This document shows, piece after piece, positions 6,220 to 13,930 of a stretch of 13,930 bases of DNA. Below the pieces are notes generated by a model that did no database searches, was not told the DNA's origin, and worked only from the letters and a program-made list of their open reading frames with translations. Source of the stretch: an uncultured Nitrospinaceae bacterium (lineage in GTDB: Bacteria; Nitrospinota; Nitrospinia; Nitrospinales; VA-1); the NCBI GenBank assembly GCA_913043155.1, contig CAJWLY010000019.1, positions 1 to 13,930 on the forward strand, written 5' to 3'. Position numbers and translations under genes: made by a program. Every line of letters begins with the position of its first letter. Positions within the stretch are counted from its first letter, which is position 1.

Positions 6220-6307
6220 AGGAGAGGGAGGGATTCGAACCCTCGGTCCCCTAAAAGAGGACAATTGATTTCGAATCAATCGCCTTCGACCACTCGGCCA
6301 CCTCTCC
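6220..6307 (-). tRNA. tRNA-Ser (anticodon CGA)
   Basis: An 88-nt class II tRNA with the same acceptor stem as its neighbour (GGAGAGG/CCTCTCC). The anticodon loop is TTCGAAA (anticodon CGA, reads UCG), followed by a long variable arm (GTCCTC/GGGGAC) and T loop GGTTCGAATCC. The base after the acceptor stem is T, whereas serine tRNAs normally have G73. CCA is not encoded (TTTCCG follows). Confidence 0.93.
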
Positions 6308-6360
6308 ATACTGCCGAAGCCCCTGTTTTCAGGATCGGGGTGACGGAAGGAGAAAAAAAG

Positions 6361-6434
6361 CGCGCCCAAGAGGACTCGAACCTCCGACCTATGGTTCCGC
6401 AAACCATCGCTCTATCCAGCTGAGCTATGGGCGC
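6361..6434 (-). tRNA. tRNA-Arg (anticodon GCG)
   Basis: A 74-nt class I tRNA. Acceptor stem GCGCCCA/TGGGCGC; D arm AGCTCAGCTGGATAGAGC, typical of tRNA-Arg with A20; anticodon stem ATGGT/ACCAT around loop TTGCGGA, giving anticodon GCG (reads CGC/CGU). The discriminator is G, no CCA is encoded and a T7 run follows within two bases. Most bacteria use ACG, deaminated to ICG, for these codons. Confidence 0.92.
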
Positions 6435-6445
6435 CTGTTATCAGC

Positions 6446-6486
6446 AAAAAAAATAAAAAACGGCCGGCCACCCTTCTTGCCGCCCG
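6446..6486 (-). terminator. Rho-independent terminator of the DUF2155 lipoprotein gene
   Basis: On the minus strand CGGGCGGC pairs with GCCGGCCG (seven of eight pairs) around a 10-nt loop, followed by TTTTTTATTTTTTTT. It lies 42 bp past the stop codon and ends only 11 bp before the mature 5' end of tRNA-Arg, so that tRNA needs read-through or a promoter embedded in this region. Confidence 0.8.
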
Positions 6487-6528
6487 GTCTCTTTTCCTGA
6501 AACCCTAAGCCATGCCCGCGCTGATCGG

Positions 6529-7119
6529 TCACGAAACATCAGCAGGAACCGACGCCAAAAGCTCCAGAGAATATACCTCATGTTCGAATGCGTACATCGA
6601 GGGAAATTGCTTGAAAGCCCATCCTTTATAAATAATTTTATCGTTTTCTTCAACCACGAGTTGAACTGCCGGATTGAGCTCCTCGTTCCCCATTGATGTG
6701 TAGGTCGTTTTATCCATCACAAAGTTCGGCAAAAACGGTCCCACCGTCACTTTCAGTCCGGAGCCTTCCAGGGAGAAACTGGAACCGAGTTCTACGGCCC
6801 GAGCCCCTGTCAGTTCACCGTCAAGCTTGTTGCGGACCAAAATCTTGACCGCCTTCCACTTACCTTGGACATCTCGGGGCACGTTAACCCCCCGGGCGGG
6901 CATCTGATCAGCATTCACCTGTGGATGACCGAACGACTTTTGCCCCGACCCTTCTTTTAATCTCGACGCTGATTGAAGCTCGCTTAAGGACTGTTCTGGC
7001 AGAGGAGTGCTTGGATCGGTCCCCATCGAGCAGCCCCCGGCACCGGCAAAAAAGACGACTAGGAACAGGGTCGTACTTTTCTTCGCCAGCATAAAAGCGA
7101 AATGATTCGTCCTCTTCAT
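6529..7119 (-). CDS. DUF2155-domain lipoprotein
   Basis: A 196-aa product with a lipoprotein-type signal: a basic start, a hydrophobic core (TTLFLVVFFAGAG) and Cys30 as the likely lipidated residue, although the lipobox (AGGC) is weak. A Ser/Pro-rich linker runs to about residue 80. The C-terminal domain (about 85-190) has the features of DUF2155: AVKILVRNK, a SLEGSGLKVTV strand, and at the end YKGWAFKQFPSMYAFEHEVYSLELL, matching the family's GWMF...P...ALEHPVYD pattern. The family is found in Gram-negative bacteria and its function is not known. The ATG begins 12 bp after the CCA of tRNA-Ser(GCT), so the gene is probably co-transcribed with that tRNA; it has its own strong terminator. An alternative ATG at residue 10 is possible. 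Confidence 0.85.
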   Translation of the reverse strand: MKRTNHFAFMLAKKSTTLFLVVFFAGAGGCSMGTDPSTPLPEQSLSELQSASRLKEGSGQKSFGHPQVNADQMPARGVNVPRDVQGKWKAVKILVRNKLDGELTGARAVELGSSFSLEGSGLKVTVGPFLPNFVMDKTTYTSMGNEELNPAVQLVVEENDKIIYKGWAFKQFPSMYAFEHEVYSLELLASVPADVS

Positions 7120-7130
7120 CCTGAAATTTT

Positions 7131-7223
<93 letters not shown>

Positions 7224-7233
7224 GTTCTATAGA

Positions 7234-7260
7234 ATTATCGGTTAACAATAAATATTTCAA
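7234..7260 (-). promoter_or_regulatory. possible promoter of tRNA-Ser(GCT) and the DUF2155 gene
   Basis: Minus strand: TTGAAA (7255-7260), a 15-bp spacer and GATAAT (7234-7239), ten bases before the mature tRNA 5' end. The spacer is short, as for the tRNA-Ser(GGA) element, which may mean these promoters share a design or that both are chance matches. Confidence 0.35.
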
Positions 7261-7305
7261 TAAGTTAGACGCTATTCATTGTTAAGCGATAATCAAAAAA
7301 GTATG

Positions 7306-7391
7306 TGGCGGAGGGAGTAGGATTCGAACCCACGGTACTTTCGTACAACGGTTTTCAAGACCGCCGCCTTAAACCACTCGGCCATCCCTCC
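7306..7391 (-). tRNA. tRNA-Ser (anticodon TGA)
   Basis: A class II tRNA, 86 nt including the encoded CCA (7306-7308). Acceptor stem GGAGGGA/TCCCTCC, discriminator G, anticodon loop CTTGAAA (anticodon TGA, reads UCA and, with wobble, other UCN codons), variable arm GTAC/GTAC, T loop GGTTCGAATCC. It is the first of the RNA cluster in transcription order. Confidence 0.96.
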
Positions 7392-7401
7392 GTAGTTTTT
7401 C

Positions 7402-7430
7402 ATAGTCATCCAGTTGCCTTTAAATGTCAA
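7402..7430 (-). promoter_or_regulatory. promoter of tRNA-Ser(TGA)
   Basis: Minus strand: a perfect -35 TTGACA (7425-7430), a 17-bp spacer and a weak -10 GACTAT (7402-7407), placing the transcription start a few bases before the mature tRNA. The -35 lies in a small inverted repeat (GTTGC/GCAAC). Confidence 0.45.
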
Positions 7431-7469
7431 GCAACCTGTTGTAACCGAAAATACCCGCCCTAAACCTCA

Positions 7470-8273
7470 TCACTTCTTCTTTCTGATCCTTTTTTCAATC
7501 CCTTCCAGCTTCATCTGGAGCAGGGCGGGGTACACATAATTATCTCCCAGGGACGCAAACATATCGAATGCTTCTTTTAGCATTCCTTCTTCTTCAAGAC
7601 ACGAAGCGACGACAAATTTCATCTCGCCTTGGTACTTGCTGCCAGTAGACCCCTCATTAAAGTCATCGTAATATCTGCGAACATCCGAGCAACGCTTCAG
7701 GGTATAAAGGGTTTCCAGGATTTTAAACTGGGCTTCTCCCGCCCTGAGGCTTTTCGGATATTTTTCCAAGAGAACTTCGAACTCCACCAAGGCCTGCTCG
7801 TAATTCCGTTTTTTGAAATAAATGGACGCGATACGGTACTGATGGTCACCTTTTTCCCGTGGTCGATCAAATTTGTTGATCAAGTTCTGGTACTCGATAA
7901 TCGCCTGATCGAGATCTTTAAAGGTAAATTCCATGATCTCGGCAATATATTTCTGCGCATCGAAATTGTAGGAACCTGCCTTGTCCGCTGCCATGACTTC
8001 CTGAAAATAGATGATCGCCTGAGCGCTGTTGTCTAGGCTGAAATGATAAATCTCACCTAGACGGAATAAGGCTTCCTGAGCAAACGGCGTGGAAGGATAT
8101 TTTTTGATAACGGTTTTAAAAATTTCAACCGCGCTCTGGTTGCGGCCTTTGATCCACTCATCATTGGCCTCCGAAATAAGTTTCTGCCCACCATCAGCCC
8201 CGCACGCCGTTAGGAACAGAACCACAAAACACAGCAAGCTCCGTTTCACATATGGTTGGATTACAAATTTCAT
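7470..8273 (-). CDS. TPR-repeat lipoprotein (BamD/YbgF-like architecture)
   Basis: A 267-aa product from the ATG at 8273: basic start, hydrophobic core and lipobox LTAC with Cys24, so an envelope lipoprotein. The rest is tandem tetratricopeptide repeats. Examples are SAVEIFKTVIKKYPSTPFA (about 47-65), QAIIYFQEVM (85-94), QAIIEYQNLINKF (123-135) and EQALVEFEVLLEKYPKS (159-175), each with the alternating small and aromatic positions of TPRs. Such proteins scaffold envelope complexes; the layout resembles BamD or the TPR part of YbgF, but I cannot assign it to either. A longer frame starting at 8363 overlaps the gyrA stop as ATGA, but its 30 extra residues look non-coding and would bury the lipoprotein signal, so I prefer the internal ATG (GGTGGG upstream). 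It lies 86 bp after gyrA. Confidence 0.88.
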   Translation of the reverse strand: MKFVIQPYVKRSLLCFVVLFLTACGADGGQKLISEANDEWIKGRNQSAVEIFKTVIKKYPSTPFAQEALFRLGEIYHFSLDNSAQAIIYFQEVMAADKAGSYNFDAQKYIAEIMEFTFKDLDQAIIEYQNLINKFDRPREKGDHQYRIASIYFKKRNYEQALVEFEVLLEKYPKSLRAGEAQFKILETLYTLKRCSDVRRYYDDFNEGSTGSKYQGEMKFVVASCLEEEGMLKEAFDMFASLGDNYVYPALLQMKLEGIEKRIRKKK

Positions 8274-8359
8274 GAACCCACCGGATAACCGGCAATTTAA
8301 ATGAGAAGGGATTACAGTTAAGTGAGGGGGAAGAGAGGCCGGGTGTCCAGGAATCCGGC

Positions 8360-10780
8360 TCATTCCATCAATTTTTCAACGCAGACCACCCGGTTGTCCT
8401 CTTTTAATCCGACAACGCGGACGCCTTGAGTGTTCCGGCCGATGATGGATATTTCCTGAACACGCATGCGAACAATATTTCCATCGGAAGTGATGACCAG
8501 AATTTCATCACTCTCTGTCACCTGTTTGACACCGATAACTGACCCGATTTTTTCATTGCACTTGATGGTGATGACACCCAACCCACCTCGGCCTTGGATA
8601 GGATATTCATCCAATCGCGTGCGTTTTCCATAGCCTTTGTCGGTCACGGTAAGAATCGCGGTCCCGGGTTCAACCACACAGGCTCCCACCACGTGGTCCC
8701 CTTCTTTAAGGCGAATCCCGCGCACACCACGTGCGGTACGACCAATGGGCCGGGCTTCCTCTTCGGAAAACCGAATAGAGAAGCCATTCTTGGTGACCAG
8801 CAAAATATCCTGACGCCCATCAGTCAATCCAGCCGCAATGACCCGGTCATCATCATCGAGGGTTAAGCCGATGATCCCTCCCTGCCGGGGTTTGCTGTAA
8901 GCCATAAGAGACGTTTTTTTAATCACACCCCGCTCGGTGGCGACCAAAACGTTTTTCCCCTCTTCAAACTTTTTAACGGACAGAATACCGGCGATGGTCT
9001 CTTCGGGTTTAAGATGGAGCAAGTTGGCAATGGACTGGCCCTTAGAAGTGCGCCGCACGTCTGGTATTGAATAAACCTTTAGCCAGTGGACCTTTCCGAG
9101 GCTGGTGAACACCATCAGATAATCGAGAGTCGAGGCGACAAAGAGGTTCTCGACCACATCCTCTTCGCTCACCTTCATCCCCTTGATCCCCTTGCCTCCA
9201 CGCCGCTGGGATTGGTAGTTGTCCACACTCTGGCGCTTAATGTAACCGCCGCGGGAGTAACTGACGACCACGTCTTCATCGGCAATCATATCTTCGATAT
9301 CGATATCGTCGGCCTCGGCAGGAACGATTTCCGTACGCCGTTCGTCACCATATTTTTTCTTAATCTCAGTAAGCTCACCGCGAATGATTTTCAACTTTAC
9401 ATCGTCATGGGTGAGAATATTTACCAGTTCCTTGATCAGTTTTCGGGTCGCCTCCAGTTCATCAACGATTTTCTTTCGCTCCAAACCCGTCAAGCGTTGC
9501 AGTCGCATTTCCAGAATGGCTTTGCCTTGAATCTCAGAAAGCCCAAACTGTTCCATAAGTCCAGCAAGAGCTGTCGCCGGATCCGCCGCTGCACGGATAA
9601 GAGCCACAACCGCATCCATGTTATCGAGGGCAATCTTCAGCCCTTCGTAAACATGCTCCTTCTCCCGAGCTTTTTTTAAATCAAATGCGGAGCGCCGGGT
9701 CACCACCTCTTTGCGAAACAGGATGAAGTGGTGCAGCATTTCTTTGAGATTGAGAATTTTAGGTTGCTGGTTAACCAGAGCGAGCATGATAATGCCGAAG
9801 GTTTCCTGAAGCTGGGTGTTCTTATAAAGGGTGTTCAGCACCACCTGGGCTATCGTCCCCTTTTTAAGCTCCAGTACCACGCGAATTCCGTCACGGTCGG
9901 ATTCATCTCTTAAATCAGAAATACCTTCCAGACGTTTATCCCGAACCAGGTGAGCAATTTTTTCAACCAACCGGGCCTTGTTAACCTGGTACGGCAATTC
10001 CCGAACCACAATCCGTTCACGATCTCTTTTTTCACTGCTTTCGACATCTACCCGGGCCCGAACCTTGATAATGCCTCTACCCTTCAAGTAGGCGGAGCGG
10101 ATCCCCGATGTTCCGTTGATGATGCCACGGGTAGGAAAGTCAGGGCCGGGAACGATTTCTATAAGATCGTTCAGGGTACAATCAGGGGTTTTGATCAGAT
10201 GAATGGCGGCATCGATTATTTCCCCTAGGTTGTGCGGTGGAATATTCGTGGCCATACCAACGGCGATCCCGGACGCCCCATTGACCAACAACTGGGGGAA
10301 CACAGCGGGAAGAACCGAGGGTTCCTGTAAAGATTCATCATAATTCGGGACGAACCGCACGGTATCTTTTTCCAAATCACGCAGGAGCTCCTGGGCGGCC
10401 TCGGCCATGCGGATCTCGGTATACCTCATCGCGGCGGCAGAATCCCCATCAATGGAACCAAAATTCCCCTGTCCATCAACAATCGGGTACCTCAGGGAAA
10501 AATCCTGGGCCAGCCGCACGATAGTGTCATAAATGGCGGAGTCTCCGTGTGGATGGTATTTACCCATCACGTCCCCGACAATACGGGCGGATTTCTTGTA
10601 GGGTTTGTTGAATGTGTTCCCCACTTCATTCATGGCAAACAGCACTCGGCGATGCACCGGTTTCAGCCCATCCCTGATGTCTGGTAGTGCCCGACCAATG
10701 ATGACGCTCATCGCGTAATCAAGGTAGGAGCTTTTCATCTCCTCGTTTATGTTAATCGGCTCTACGGTTCCTTCGGGCAT
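8360..10780 (-). CDS. gyrA: DNA gyrase subunit A
   Basis: The 806-aa breakage-rejoining subunit of gyrase introduces negative supercoils with GyrB. The catalytic Tyr120 lies in AAAMRYTEIRM. The quinolone-resistance region reads HPHGDSAIYDTIVRLAQ, with Ser81 and Asp85 at the positions of E. coli Ser83 and Asp87, so it is wild-type-like. The GyrA box QRRGGKG (525-531), needed for DNA wrapping and absent from topoisomerase IV ParC, starts the C-terminal beta-pinwheel and settles the identity. The start is supported by AAAAGGAAAAAGC before the ATG. The gene follows gyrB by 93 bp on the same strand; the gap holds a small hairpin and a TATAAA but no clear terminator, so co-transcription is likely. 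Confidence 0.99.
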   Translation of the reverse strand: MPEGTVEPININEEMKSSYLDYAMSVIIGRALPDIRDGLKPVHRRVLFAMNEVGNTFNKPYKKSARIVGDVMGKYHPHGDSAIYDTIVRLAQDFSLRYPIVDGQGNFGSIDGDSAAAMRYTEIRMAEAAQELLRDLEKDTVRFVPNYDESLQEPSVLPAVFPQLLVNGASGIAVGMATNIPPHNLGEIIDAAIHLIKTPDCTLNDLIEIVPGPDFPTRGIINGTSGIRSAYLKGRGIIKVRARVDVESSEKRDRERIVVRELPYQVNKARLVEKIAHLVRDKRLEGISDLRDESDRDGIRVVLELKKGTIAQVVLNTLYKNTQLQETFGIIMLALVNQQPKILNLKEMLHHFILFRKEVVTRRSAFDLKKAREKEHVYEGLKIALDNMDAVVALIRAAADPATALAGLMEQFGLSEIQGKAILEMRLQRLTGLERKKIVDELEATRKLIKELVNILTHDDVKLKIIRGELTEIKKKYGDERRTEIVPAEADDIDIEDMIADEDVVVSYSRGGYIKRQSVDNYQSQRRGGKGIKGMKVSEEDVVENLFVASTLDYLMVFTSLGKVHWLKVYSIPDVRRTSKGQSIANLLHLKPEETIAGILSVKKFEEGKNVLVATERGVIKKTSLMAYSKPRQGGIIGLTLDDDDRVIAAGLTDGRQDILLVTKNGFSIRFSEEEARPIGRTARGVRGIRLKEGDHVVGACVVEPGTAILTVTDKGYGKRTRLDEYPIQGRGGLGVITIKCNEKIGSVIGVKQVTESDEILVITSDGNIVRMRVQEISIIGRNTQGVRVVGLKEDNRVVCVEKLME

Positions 10781-10873
10781 TGCTTTTTCCTTTTCGATTT
10801 GTGGGTTTTCTGAATCCGGTTTGCTTTAGTGGGGAGAAAACTAATTTATACTCGCCCCCGCAGAATGCGCGGT

Positions 10874-13480
10874 CTAAATATCGATGTTTCTGGCTTCCAA
10901 GGCATTGTTCTGAATAAATTCGCGCCGCGGACCGACTGCATCCCCCATAAGGGTGGTGAATAGATCATCGGATTCTACAAAATCATCCGCGTGCACCTGA
11001 AGGAGAACCCGCTTCTGGGGATCCATCGTGGTTTCCCAGAGTTGCGCCGGGTTCATCTCGCCCAAACCTTTATAGCGCTGAATCATCATGCCTTTCTTTG
11101 CTGTTTCCAGGACCGCTTCCAGAAGATCGTGCTTGGATCCCACTGGGGTGGTGTCTGTACCATTGACCAGTTGGAACGGGGGATGGTCGATCGCCCGGAG
11201 GGGCTCGTAGACCTCGAGAATTTTCTGGATAATTACAGAATCTACAAACTCAGCGTTGAATTTTATGCGGAATTCCCGGCCCTGATCCTGCCCGCCAATG
11301 ATAAATTTAAAAAGGTTGTTTTCGGAATCGAAATCGACCTTGAGATGGACATCTTTGACTTTAGAGTCCAAATCGATCTTTTCTAGTCCATGGGTGGTTT
11401 TAGCTATCAATTTCTTTTCGTTGGATTTATCAAGTTCCACCTTGAAGCGCTTCAGTTTATTTTCCACGTCCCATTTAATTTTATCGGCACTTAAAAATTC
11501 TATGGGAAGATTGAGAAATTCTCCTTTGTAGTCTATTTTTTTACGGTTCTCTTCATCGACCAACTCATCAAAGAGCTTGGCAATAACCCCCACCACTCCC
11601 TCAAGTGTCTCAAAACACTGGCGGCTGACCTTGAGTTTCACCAAACCGTTGAGAATCTTACCTGGAATATTATTCCTAACCACTTGCTTGAAGCAATCTT
11701 CGTAACGAACCAGATTATTGACCAACTTGACGAGCTCTTTCCCAACGTAGGAGTATTGACCGTTCCCTGTGGCCTGAACCTCCATTTTTTCTGTGCCGCG
11801 CTCAATCAGGTGCTGTAAAAGGTTTTTCTCGTTTTTTAGGTAATTTTCCTTTTTCCCTTTTTTAACTTTAAACAATGGGGGCTGCGCAATATAAAGGTGC
11901 CCGTGCTTAACTAACTCACCCATCTTTCTGAAAAAAAAGGTAAGCAGCAGGGTCCGAATATGGGCGCCGTCTACATCAGCATCGGTCATGATGATGATCT
12001 TGTGATAGCGCAAGTTTTCAATTTTAAAGTCCTGTTCGCCAATTCCTGTGCCCAGCGCAGTAATAATGGTGCGGATTTCATCACTCGTAAGCATCTTGTC
12101 GTCACGAGCCTTTTCCACATTTAAAATTTTCCCTTTGACCGGTAAAATCGCTTGGAATTTGCGATCGCGGCCTTGCTTGGCTGACCCACCCGCAGAATCT
12201 CCCTCAACAATATACAACTCGCAAAGCGCTGGGTCTTTCTCAGCGCAGTCCGCTAACTTTCCAGGTAGCGCGCTGATTTCCAGTGCATTTTTACGCCGCA
12301 CTAGGTCCTTTGCTTTCTTTGCCGCCTCTCTCGCCTGTGCGGCGCTGATTGCTTTGGAAACTATTGCTCGGGCAATACTCGGCTGCTCTTCGAAAATTTT
12401 CCCAAGGGTTTCGTTTACAATTTGCTCAACAACCCCCTTAATCTCGGTATTGCCTAGTTTTCCCTTAGTCTGTCCCTCGAATTGGGGTTCTGGGATTTTA
12501 AGGCTTAAAACCGCTATCAGACCCTCACGGACATCGTCGCCGGTTAGGCTGACATCCGTATTCTTGAGCATTCCTTTTTGTACAGCGTAACCATTGATCG
12601 TCCTGGTTAGCGCCGAGCGGAAACCACTGAGATGCGTACCACCATCGCGTGTATTAATATTATTTACAAAGGTAAAAGTCTCTTCGTGGTAACCATCATT
12701 ATAAATTAAGGCTAACTCTAACTGGTTGGTTTCCTTTTCTTTGTGAATATAAATAGGTTTGGGGTGAAGCGTCTTCTTGTTTTTGGCGAGGTGCTTTACA
12801 AAGGAAACGATACCGCCCTCATAAAAGAACTCATTATCCCGACCATCCCGCTCATCATGAAGATGTATTCTTAAGCCCTTATTAAGAAAAGAAAGTTCTC
12901 GTAAACGATTGGAAAGAATCTCATAGTTGAAATTCAAATCACTAAAGATAACCGGATCTGGCCGAAATACGATCTTGGTCCCACTAGCGTCACTCTTCCC
13001 AACCTTTTCTAAAGGTGAAAGCGGTTTTCCTTGCTCGTATCTCTGGGTATAAACCTGTTTATCGCGTTTTACTTCTAGAAAAAGGGTTTCAGACAGCGCA
13101 TTCACAACAGAGACACCCACACCATGGAGCCCAGCTGAGACCTGGTATGTATCTTTATCAAACTTGCCCCCAGCATGAAGTACGGTCATTACCACCTCTG
13201 CTGCAGAAACTTTTCGTTCCGGGTGAATATCCACAGGTATCCCACGGCCGTTATCAGACACCGTAACGCTATTATCAAGATGTATGGTGACCTCTATATC
13301 TGTACAGTATCCGGCAATCGCCTCATCAACGCTGTTATCCACCAACTCAAAAATTAAATGAATAAGTCCATCAATCCCAGTACCACCGATATACATTGCT
13401 GGACGTTTTCTTACAGCTTCCAACCCCTCAAGAATCTTAATATTTGTTGAATCGTATGCTTTTTTCTGTGATTGCTTCAT
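10874..13480 (-). CDS. gyrB: DNA gyrase subunit B
   Basis: The 868-aa ATPase subunit of gyrase. The GHKL ATP site has ELVDNSVDEA (45-54; Glu45 and Asn49), DNGRGIP (76-82) and AGLHGVGVSVVNALS (117-131). The transducer loop is QTKGKLG (337-343). Toprim has EGDSAGGSAKQGRDR (426-440) and DADVDG (500-505). The C-terminal part includes QRYKGLGEMN (801-810) and ends with the usual ALEARNIDI. A Lys-rich insert of about 260 residues (540-800) separates Toprim from QRYKGLGEMN, making this the long E. coli-type GyrB and somewhat longer than E. coli's 804 aa. It has no strong ribosome binding site. It lies directly downstream of dnaA, with no dnaN or recF between, and upstream of gyrA. Confidence 0.99.
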   Translation of the reverse strand: MKQSQKKAYDSTNIKILEGLEAVRKRPAMYIGGTGIDGLIHLIFELVDNSVDEAIAGYCTDIEVTIHLDNSVTVSDNGRGIPVDIHPERKVSAAEVVMTVLHAGGKFDKDTYQVSAGLHGVGVSVVNALSETLFLEVKRDKQVYTQRYEQGKPLSPLEKVGKSDASGTKIVFRPDPVIFSDLNFNYEILSNRLRELSFLNKGLRIHLHDERDGRDNEFFYEGGIVSFVKHLAKNKKTLHPKPIYIHKEKETNQLELALIYNDGYHEETFTFVNNINTRDGGTHLSGFRSALTRTINGYAVQKGMLKNTDVSLTGDDVREGLIAVLSLKIPEPQFEGQTKGKLGNTEIKGVVEQIVNETLGKIFEEQPSIARAIVSKAISAAQAREAAKKAKDLVRRKNALEISALPGKLADCAEKDPALCELYIVEGDSAGGSAKQGRDRKFQAILPVKGKILNVEKARDDKMLTSDEIRTIITALGTGIGEQDFKIENLRYHKIIIMTDADVDGAHIRTLLLTFFFRKMGELVKHGHLYIAQPPLFKVKKGKKENYLKNEKNLLQHLIERGTEKMEVQATGNGQYSYVGKELVKLVNNLVRYEDCFKQVVRNNIPGKILNGLVKLKVSRQCFETLEGVVGVIAKLFDELVDEENRKKIDYKGEFLNLPIEFLSADKIKWDVENKLKRFKVELDKSNEKKLIAKTTHGLEKIDLDSKVKDVHLKVDFDSENNLFKFIIGGQDQGREFRIKFNAEFVDSVIIQKILEVYEPLRAIDHPPFQLVNGTDTTPVGSKHDLLEAVLETAKKGMMIQRYKGLGEMNPAQLWETTMDPQKRVLLQVHADDFVESDDLFTTLMGDAVGPRREFIQNNALEARNIDI

Positions 13481-13693
13481 AAACGTTCGTAGTCTTTAAT
13501 TATTACTAATTCTTTTAAAAGATATTAAAGAAATTAGAAGAAGTAATAGGGCTTGTAAAAATGTGGAAAGCTCAGTCAAGCTGAGGACTTAAAACACTAA
13601 ATTGTGTAAAGAAATTGTTGGTTGGTTGGAGTTAAAAAGCCGTAGGAAGGGGCTGTTTAATTCACCACTTTATTATACCCTAATTTACGTGGT
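13481..13693 (-). other. dnaA-gyrB intergenic region
   Basis: This 213-bp AT-rich spacer contains no gene. On the minus strand it holds, in order, a TATAAT (13672-13677) without a clear -35; a hairpin AAACAGCC/GGCTTTTT (13634-13658, one mismatch) ending in T's, which may terminate dnaA or attenuate a transcript starting at the TATAAT; two copies of a DnaA-box variant, CTTT(A/C)CACA (13603-13611 and 13562-13570, each 7 of 9 to TTATNCACA); and a 5-bp hairpin CTCAG/CTGAG (13571-13585). The gyrB promoter is probably here but cannot be fixed by eye. Confidence 0.45.
13634..13658 (-). terminator. weak hairpin terminator after dnaA
   Basis: Stem AAACAGCC/GGCTTTTT with one mismatch and a 9-nt loop. 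Its 3' arm supplies the T-run and AAC follows. It sits 35 bp past the dnaA stop codon. Confidence 0.4.
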
Positions 13694-13930
13694 TTATTTA
13701 CGGTTTTTAAACACGTTTTGAAGAGTTTTACCGCTTTCGATGATATTGGTGATTTCTTTGACGCTTTTTGCTAATTCACCATTTTCTTTAACTATTTTAG
13801 ATATCTTATTGTGTGAAAAAATGACGGTCGTATGATCTTTGCCTCCAAACTGCTGTCCGATATCTGGTAGAGAACACTTGGTGTGTACACGACATAAATA
13901 CATGGCAATTTGACGCGGAATGGAGATCGC
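13694..13930 (-). CDS. dnaA: chromosomal replication initiator DnaA, C-terminal part
   Basis: The reading frame is open to the window edge, so the 5' part is missing; about 78 residues are visible. They are the DNA-binding domain IV: AISIPRQIAMYLCRVHTKCS, then LPDIGQQFGGKDHTTVIFSHNKI, the DnaA signature helix-turn-helix that reads the 9-bp DnaA box. The end (KIVKENGELAKSVKEITNII...) is typical, with a slightly long Lys-rich tail. DnaA opens the replication origin and regulates some promoters. An origin is often next to dnaA, but none is evident in the part visible here. gyrB follows after 213 bp. Confidence 0.97.
   Translation of the reverse strand, partial: AISIPRQIAMYLCRVHTKCSLPDIGQQFGGKDHTTVIFSHNKISKIVKENGELAKSVKEITNIIESGKTLQNVFKNRK

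Noticed and set aside
8274..8363. 30-residue N-terminal extension of the TPR lipoprotein overlapping the gyrA stop as ATGA
   Set aside because: The extension is Pro/His/Ser-rich and would place the lipoprotein signal internally; the ATG at 8273 has better context and gives a standard signal peptide.
9086..9679. 197-codon plus-strand open frame
   Set aside because: It is antisense to gyrA and explained by the codon bias of gyrA; no ribosome binding site or family resemblance.
13562..13611. Replication origin in the dnaA-gyrB spacer
   Set aside because: Only two 7-of-9 matches to the DnaA box and no consensus box or clear unwinding element; the origin may lie outside the window.

Overview
The window reads as chromosomal backbone of a Gram-negative (diderm) bacterium. 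Two gene products carry lipoprotein signal peptides. GyrB has the long E. coli-type C-terminal insert, and GyrA, RecR, YbaB and DnaX are typical bacterial forms. No taxonomic marker is decisive. The mix of a DUF2155 lipoprotein, a TPR lipoprotein behind gyrA and the SRP RNA-dnaX-ybaB-recR order would suit a deltaproteobacterial or Nitrospinota-like lineage, but that placement is inference.

Almost everything is on the minus strand. In the direction of transcription (high to low coordinates) the order is: 3' end of dnaA (cut by the window edge), gyrB, gyrA, a TPR lipoprotein, tRNA-Ser(TGA), tRNA-Ser(GCT), a DUF2155 lipoprotein with its own terminator, tRNA-Arg(GCG), tRNA-Ser(CGA), tRNA-Ser(GGA), SRP RNA, dnaX, ybaB, recR, tRNA-Asn(GTT) and a hairpin terminator. 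The theme is replication and DNA topology (DnaA, gyrase, clamp loader, RecR) together with translation and secretion RNAs (all four serine isoacceptors, SRP RNA). gyrB and gyrA encode the two halves of one enzyme. dnaX-ybaB-recR is a widely conserved group.

The low-coordinate end (1-3030) is different: sparse, AT-richer and accessory in character. It holds an unrecognised 244-aa protein, a secreted LysM protein, a palindrome-rich non-coding stretch, a 26-codon single-membrane-span ORF on the plus strand with a strong ribosome binding site, and a decayed YeeE/YedE-type sulfur transporter gene whose reading frame is still legible through three in-frame stop codons.

Points most worth a second look: an 11-residue near-identical peptide and its 31-bp DNA shared by the two otherwise dissimilar neighbouring proteins at 228-1780; the complete set of serine tRNAs in one place, with the AGY- and UCY-reading genes about 90% identical; a tRNA-Arg with anticodon GCG instead of the usual ACG; a tRNA-Ser with T at the discriminator position; and an A9 run near the 3' end of dnaX. 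I found no CRISPR array, insertion sequence, phage genes or clearly new multi-gene system.
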